Shown in pieces: positions 60,622-64,000 of a stretch of 64,000 bases of DNA (within the stretch, counting starts at the first letter, position 1; the number at the start of each line of letters is the position of its first letter). The notes under the pieces are model-generated. The model searched no databases. It was not told the DNA's origin and was given only the letters and a program-made list of their open reading frames with translations. A program made the translations under genes and the position numbers. Source of the DNA: Psychromarinibacter sp048262455 (GTDB lineage Bacteria; Pseudomonadota; Alphaproteobacteria; Rhodobacterales; Rhodobacteraceae); contig JBLXFD010000001.1 of NCBI GenBank assembly GCA_048262455.1, positions 201,150-265,149 on the forward strand. The letters are read 5' to 3'.

Positions 60622-61986
60622 CTAGGCCTCTGCCGCGTTCATGGTGCGGCGCATCTCGGCCACCCGCTGGATCTGCCGCATGGTATCCTCGGAATGGAAC
60701 TCTCCGCGGCCCGGATCCATCAGGTCCGCGAAGGTCACCGCGTCGATCCGCAGCGCCGCGACCCGGCCCACCGCCACCGCGGTGGCAGAGCGCGGCTTTC
60801 CGTCCATCAGCCCCATCTCGCCCAGCAGGTTGCCGTCGCTCACCAGCGCCACCTGTTTCTCGGTGGGCTTGCCGTGATCCACGATGATCGCCACCTTGCC
60901 CTCCTTGATCAGGTAGCAGTCGCTGGCCGGCTCGCCCTCGCGCAGGATCACCGCGCCTTTCGAGAAGTTCACGTCGGTGACGCGGTTGGACAGGCTGGCG
61001 ATCTCCTCGATGCTGAGGTCCTTGAAGCTCATCTCGAGGTAGCGAGAGCGCAGCTTGCGCACCTCCACCAGGAAGCCGATCACCGTCGGCACCGTGATGG
61101 CGAGGTTGTAGCCCATGTGCAGCTCGGCCCGCGCCGGCATCCCGTCGAAGCCGGTCAGCTGCTCGAACAGCCCGTTGTTGGCCATCAGCCCGAACTTGCC
61201 CCCAGCCTGGTAGAAGTTGAGCATCGTCTCGACCTGCCCCGCCGGCACCGCGGTGTAGGAATTGCCGCCCGCGGGCACCGTCGCCCAGAGCTGCTGGAAC
61301 CCCGGCCACAGCAGCGCCTGGTCGAAGTAGTAGAAGTAGGTGATGGTCAGGTGCTCCAGCGCATGCCAGCTGAGCGCCAGCAGCGCGATGAACAGCCAGA
61401 TGTTGCGCGGGAAGAACAGCAGCACCAGCGCGGTGCCGAAGTAGCCCAGCAGCTCCCACACAAGGTGCACGATCTCCAGGTCCAGCTGGCCGAAGATGGC
61501 GCAGGCGGCGGGGCCGGTCATCTGCTGGCCGTTGGCGTCCAGCAGCGGCAGCCCGTCCGGCCCCGGCTTCACGATCCGCTCGACGCTGTAATAGGTCGGG
61601 TCCAGCGTGGCGTCGCGCAGCCCCATCTCGACCGCGCGGCGGGCGTTGTCGACGGTGTCCACGGGGGGCGGGCAGGCGACGGTGCCGTCCAGCATGTTCA
61701 GCTGGATCACCTGGATCAGGTGCTCGGCGAAATGGCCGATCTGCAGCACGGTGAACAGGCCCAGCAGCGCGATCATCGAGTAGTTCTTGACCTTCCAGAC
61801 CCCCTCGAACATCGCGAGCGGGATCCAGGGCAGCAGGGTGTAGAAGGCGATCAGGTACAGCGGCTCGCCGCTGATGATCGCGTTGATCTGCAGAACGTAG
61901 GAAATGAAGGCGGTGATCAGCACCACCTCGAGGCTCACTCCTTCGAAACGGAAGAAGCGGCGCAGTTGGGTAAAGAGGCTGGGCAT
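60622..61986 (-). CDS. Membrane protein with histidine-rich helices and a C-terminal cyclic-nucleotide-binding domain
   Basis: This 454-residue protein has about six N-terminal helices (~15-310) with two histidine motifs inside membrane spans (GHFAEHL ~84 and SWHALEHLTITYFYYFDQ ~210), then a cyclic-nucleotide-binding domain (~325-430). Its cassette GEMGLMDGKPRSAT keeps the phosphate-binding Glu and Arg, so it should bind cAMP. The membrane part is not one I recognise; the paired His-x3-His motifs could hold a metal or heme. It lies directly downstream of two tiny membrane proteins and upstream of the CHASE2 cyclase on one strand, the natural source of its ligand. Confidence 0.85.
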   Translation of the reverse strand: MPSLFTQLRRFFRFEGVSLEVVLITAFISYVLQINAIISGEPLYLIAFYTLLPWIPLAMFEGVWKVKNYSMIALLGLFTVLQIGHFAEHLIQVIQLNMLDGTVACPPPVDTVDNARRAVEMGLRDATLDPTYYSVERIVKPGPDGLPLLDANGQQMTGPAACAIFGQLDLEIVHLVWELLGYFGTALVLLFFPRNIWLFIALLALSWHALEHLTITYFYYFDQALLWPGFQQLWATVPAGGNSYTAVPAGQVETMLNFYQAGGKFGLMANNGLFEQLTGFDGMPARAELHMGYNLAITVPTVIGFLVEVRKLRSRYLEMSFKDLSIEEIASLSNRVTDVNFSKGAVILREGEPASDCYLIKEGKVAIIVDHGKPTEKQVALVSDGNLLGEMGLMDGKPRSATAVAVGRVAALRIDAVTFADLMDPGRGEFHSEDTMRQIQRVAEMRRTMNAAEA

Positions 61987-61989
61987 GGA

Positions 61990-62250
61990 TCAGTCCTGCG
62001 GCAGGGCGTCGGGAAGGGCATCCGGGCCGGCGGCGTGCAGCCGGCGGACACGGCGGATGATGAAGGTGCTGAACAGCGCGACCCCGGTCAGGATCGTGCC
62101 GAGCACCGGCCACTTGCTGCCCCAGTCGTGGCTGCCGAAGCCCATGGCGACGGGCTGGTCCCAGCCGCCGCAGAAGGCCTGCGCGGCGCCGGGCACGATC
62201 AGCGCGGCGGCCATCGCGGAAAGGACGAGGGCGGGGGCGATGCGGCTCAT
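61990..62250 (-). CDS. Small membrane protein with GFGxxxWxxKWPVL motif (copy 2)
   Basis: This 86-residue protein has an N-terminal signal peptide or helix (ALVLSAMAAALIVPGAAQA), a short loop MGFGSHDWGSKWPVLG and one C-terminal helix followed by a basic cytoplasmic tail (RRVRRLHA). It shares the loop and helix pattern with the neighbouring gene. The start overlaps that gene's stop (ATGA) and its stop is three bases from the cyclic-nucleotide-sensor start. I do not recognise the family; a role as small subunits of the membrane sensor is inferred from position only. Confidence 0.75.
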   Translation of the reverse strand: MSRIAPALVLSAMAAALIVPGAAQAFCGGWDQPVAMGFGSHDWGSKWPVLGTILTGVALFSTFIIRRVRRLHAAGPDALPDALPQD

Positions 62251-62468
62251 GCCTCTCTCCCCCGGCGGGCCCGGGCGACGATCCGGGTGGTGATGAAGGT
62301 GGTGCAGGCGATGACCGAGCACAGCACGATCAGCAGCACCGGCCACTTGTCCAGCCAGCTGTCGCCGCCGAACCCCTCTGCCACCCCCTTGCCGCCGGCC
62401 GCCATGGCCAGGGCCGGTGCCAACAGGGCGAACACCAAGGCCGGACCGGCCGTTCGAATGACTTTCAT
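62247..62468 (-). CDS. Small membrane protein with GFGxxxWxxKWPVL motif (copy 1)
   Basis: This 73-residue protein is built like its neighbour: signal-type N-terminus (PALVFALLAPALAMA), loop EGFGGDSWLDKWPVLL, one helix and a basic tail (RIVARARRGREA). I use ATG 62468 because AGGAG is eight bases upstream; ATG 62474 is only two bases from it. It heads the minus-strand operon leading to the cAMP sensor and cyclase. The family is not recognised. Confidence 0.75.
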   Translation of the reverse strand: MKVIRTAGPALVFALLAPALAMAAGGKGVAEGFGGDSWLDKWPVLLIVLCSVIACTTFITTRIVARARRGREA

Positions 62469-62542
62469 CAACATTACTCCTCGTCCCGCGATTCGGTGGG
62501 ATCGGACTGAAATACGACGCTACGTTACCCCCATGATCACGG

Positions 62543-62556
62543 AATCGCGAGCGATT
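62543..62556. promoter_or_regulatory. Palindrome in the divergent gap before the FecR-domain gene
   Basis: AATCGC-GA-GCGATT lies in the 230-base gap between divergent operons of the secretion/cAMP cluster. A second small hairpin, ACCTGC-N7-GCAGGT, is at 62597-62615. Neither resembles the CRP consensus (TGTGA-N6-TCACA). They are candidate operators or leader structures only. Confidence 0.3.
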
Positions 62557-62698
62557 TTGCCTTTTCCCATGCACGGGCGTGGTTTGGCGGGACCGCACCT
62601 GCCGCAAGCGCAGGTTTCCCAGGAGGCCCGGAATCTGCTATCGCTGGGTCATTGCGGCACGTTCCTCAAGGCATTGGCCATAAGACATTGGAGCCCAG

Positions 62699-64000
62699 AT
62701 GAAGTGGTTCGGAAAATGGCAGTCCGGCGAAACTGGTGAGATCATCCTTTCGGCGGGCGCGGACGGCACCTTCACCGTCCCCGACGCGGCGCTGCTGTTC
62801 CGTGCCGATTTCCACCGGGACGGGCCCGACCTGCTGCTGGTGAACGAGGGCGCGCAGACCCTGCGGATCCCCGGCTTCTTCCGCGGCGAGGCTGCCGACC
62901 TGCTGTCCCCCGACGGCGCCGTGCTGCGCGCCGATGTCGCCGCCCGCCTCGCCGGGCCGGAGGCGCCGGGGCAATACGCCCAGGCCGGCGCGGTGACGGG
63001 CGGTCCCTCCATCGGGCAGGTGGAGATCCTGTCGGGCGAGGCCGAGGTGCTGCGCGCCGACGGCACCACCGAGGTGCTGCGCATCGGCTCGCAGGTCTAC
63101 CAGAACGACGTGGTGCGGACGGCGGACGGCGCCAGCTGCTCGCTGACCTTCGTGGACGGCACCGTCTTCACCCTCGCCGGCGGCTCGCGCATCGTGCTGG
63201 ACAGCCTGATCTACGACCCCGAGGGCGACGACAACAGCGCCGCCTTCAACCTGGTCGAGGGCAGCTTCGTCTTCATCGCGGGGCAGGTGGCCAAGACCGG
63301 CGATATGGAGGTCAACACCCCCACCGCCACCATGGGCATCCGCGGCACCACCGTCACGGTGGAAATCACCACCGTGCTGGGCGTCACCCGCGTCGACGTG
63401 GCGCTGAACCGCGATCCCGACGGCACCGTGGGCAAGATCGAGCTGCGCGACCTCGACGGCAACCTGATCGCCGAGATCACCGACGTGGACCAGATGTGGC
63501 AGGTCTCGCCGGTGGACGGCGAAACCCGGATGTACGAGCGCAGCGAGGCGGACATCGCCTCGGACGCCGCGCTGATCGCCGACGCCACGGCGGCCTACGT
63601 GGCCTTCCGCGGGCGCGGCGGCACCGGCAGCCCGGTGGGCGACACGCCGGGCGGCAGCGGCGGAGACCTCGACACCGGCGCCGGCTCGGACCTGACGGGC
63701 GAGGGGCCCGGCGACACCCCGCCACCCCCGCCGCCGCCCGCACCGCCCTCGGGCGGCGATTCCGGCTCCGGCGAGACGCCCCCGGAACGCCCCCGCACCA
63801 ACCCCGCACCCGCGGCCGACGACGCCCCCCTCGAAACCCCCGAGGACGGGGCCGCCGCAGCCGGACCCCCCGCCCGAGGGGGGTGCGGGCGGCGGCGGGG
63901 GTGCCGGGGCGTCGCCGGGCCCCTCGCCCGCCAGGTCCGAGCCGGCGCCGGTGTCGAGGTCTCCGCCGCTGCCGCCCGGCGTGTCGCCCACCGGGCTGTC
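62699..64000 (+). CDS. FecR-domain protein, probable type I secretion substrate / giant surface protein (3' end missing)
   Basis: The visible 434 codons start at ATG 62699 behind GGAG. There is no Sec signal peptide, as expected for a type I substrate with a C-terminal signal. Residues ~1-100 form a conserved N-terminal module (DLLLVNEGAQTLRIPGFF), ~105-220 a FecR domain (VEILSGEAEVLRADG; FVDGTVFTLAGGSRIVLDS; NTPTATMGIRGTTV), and ~300-390 a Gly/Pro/Asp linker. Beyond about 63870 the translation turns into an atypical Arg/Cys-rich stretch because the DNA there is an inverted copy of the linker, so the right end is unreliable. Diverges from the cAMP genes and lies near a TolC/ABC/HlyD set. Confidence 0.82.
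   Translation, partial: MKWFGKWQSGETGEIILSAGADGTFTVPDAALLFRADFHRDGPDLLLVNEGAQTLRIPGFFRGEAADLLSPDGAVLRADVAARLAGPEAPGQYAQAGAVTGGPSIGQVEILSGEAEVLRADGTTEVLRIGSQVYQNDVVRTADGASCSLTFVDGTVFTLAGGSRIVLDSLIYDPEGDDNSAAFNLVEGSFVFIAGQVAKTGDMEVNTPTATMGIRGTTVTVEITTVLGVTRVDVALNRDPDGTVGKIELRDLDGNLIAEITDVDQMWQVSPVDGETRMYERSEADIASDAALIADATAAYVAFRGRGGTGSPVGDTPGGSGGDLDTGAGSDLTGEGPGDTPPPPPPPAPPSGGDSGSGETPPERPRTNPAPAADDAPLETPEDGAAAAGPPARGGCGRRRGCRGVAGPLARQVRAGAGVEVSAAAARRVAHRAV
63626..64000. repeat. Large imperfect inverted repeat at the right edge
   Basis: Bases 63876-64000 read backwards match 63626-63750 on the other strand, centred on 63813, with only scattered mismatches. Both strands therefore encode almost the same linker peptide (GDTPGGSGGDLDTGAGSDL), with three Thr/Pro-to-Ala changes further on. 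This may be an assembly foldback at the end of a contig or a true inverted duplication in the linker. Confidence 0.85.

Noticed and set aside
62475..62698. CRP-type (cAMP receptor) binding site before the FecR-domain gene
   Set aside because: I looked for TGTGA-N6-TCACA because of the neighbouring cyclase. Only unrelated palindromes were found.
62666..63991. Long minus-strand frame opposite the FecR-domain gene
   Set aside because: Its first ~40 residues copy the FecR linker only because of the terminal inverted repeat; the rest is a low-complexity shadow of the plus-strand gene.

Overview
The window reads as a chromosomal segment of a very GC-rich alphaproteobacterium, most likely a marine Rhodobacteraceae/Roseobacter-group species. 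The pointers are tightly packed operons with ATGA/GTGA start-stop overlaps, heavy use of TRAP/TAXI and ABC importers, GTG starts, TAGGCT-like -10 boxes and a palindrome-rich intergenic repeat array. I see no rRNA, tRNA, CRISPR array, insertion sequence or phage gene. Family calls come from reading the proteins by eye; no database search was run.

Layout. (1) 1-5.05 kb, plus strand: the end of a dipeptide-type ABC importer (one permease, two ATPases), an enolase-superfamily acid-sugar dehydratase and a ceramidase-like hydrolase. (2) 5.1-13.9 kb, minus strand: an operon running sulfatase, sugar-binding protein, two permeases, MalK-type ATPase, DUF4432 epimerase-like protein, then a LacI regulator and an RraA-like aldolase. 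(3) 14-17.65 kb, plus strand: a divergent LysR regulator, a second signal-less sulfatase and a formamidase-like enzyme. (4) 17.65-22.1 kb: a SulP-STAS-cyclic-nucleotide-domain fusion, a small membrane/cyclic-nucleotide-domain protein that appears to start at ATT, DUF3307 and a LysR regulator. (5) 22.13-22.79 kb: three tandem 214-bp noncoding repeats plus a partial fourth. (6) 22.8-30.2 kb, minus strand: aconitase X (two subunits), a TAXI-TRAP importer, an FAD oxidoreductase and a TauD-type dioxygenase. (7) 30.3-35 kb: a phospholipase D-like protein and a second TAXI-TRAP importer with a TetR regulator. (8) 35-42.7 kb: a divergent catabolic cluster around an AraC regulator (CoA-transferase, acyl-CoA dehydrogenase and NIPSNAP protein one way; ketosteroid-dehydrogenase-like flavoprotein and two SDRs the other). 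(9) 42.7-53.3 kb: a branched-chain-type ABC importer with a shikimate-dehydrogenase-like enzyme, two more ketosteroid-dehydrogenase-like flavoproteins, an IclR regulator and a second NIPSNAP protein. (10) 53.4-64 kb: a type I secretion system (TolC, ABC, HlyD), a CHASE2 adenylate cyclase, a cyclic-nucleotide-binding membrane protein, two tiny paralogous membrane proteins and the start of a FecR-domain protein that is probably the secreted substrate.

How it fits together. Most of the window is a set of self-contained uptake-plus-catabolism modules: importer, enzymes and local regulator. Regions 8 and 9 share logic, since SDR or shikimate-dehydrogenase-like enzymes could make ring ketones and the flavoproteins could desaturate next to them; an alicyclic or cyclic-ketone acid is my best guess for the substrate. 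Region 10 is the best candidate for a little-described system: a complete class III adenylate cyclase and a likely cAMP sensor sit between a type I exporter and its probable giant surface substrate. The last ~375 bases form a large imperfect inverted repeat inside that substrate gene, so the sequence at the right edge should be treated with suspicion.
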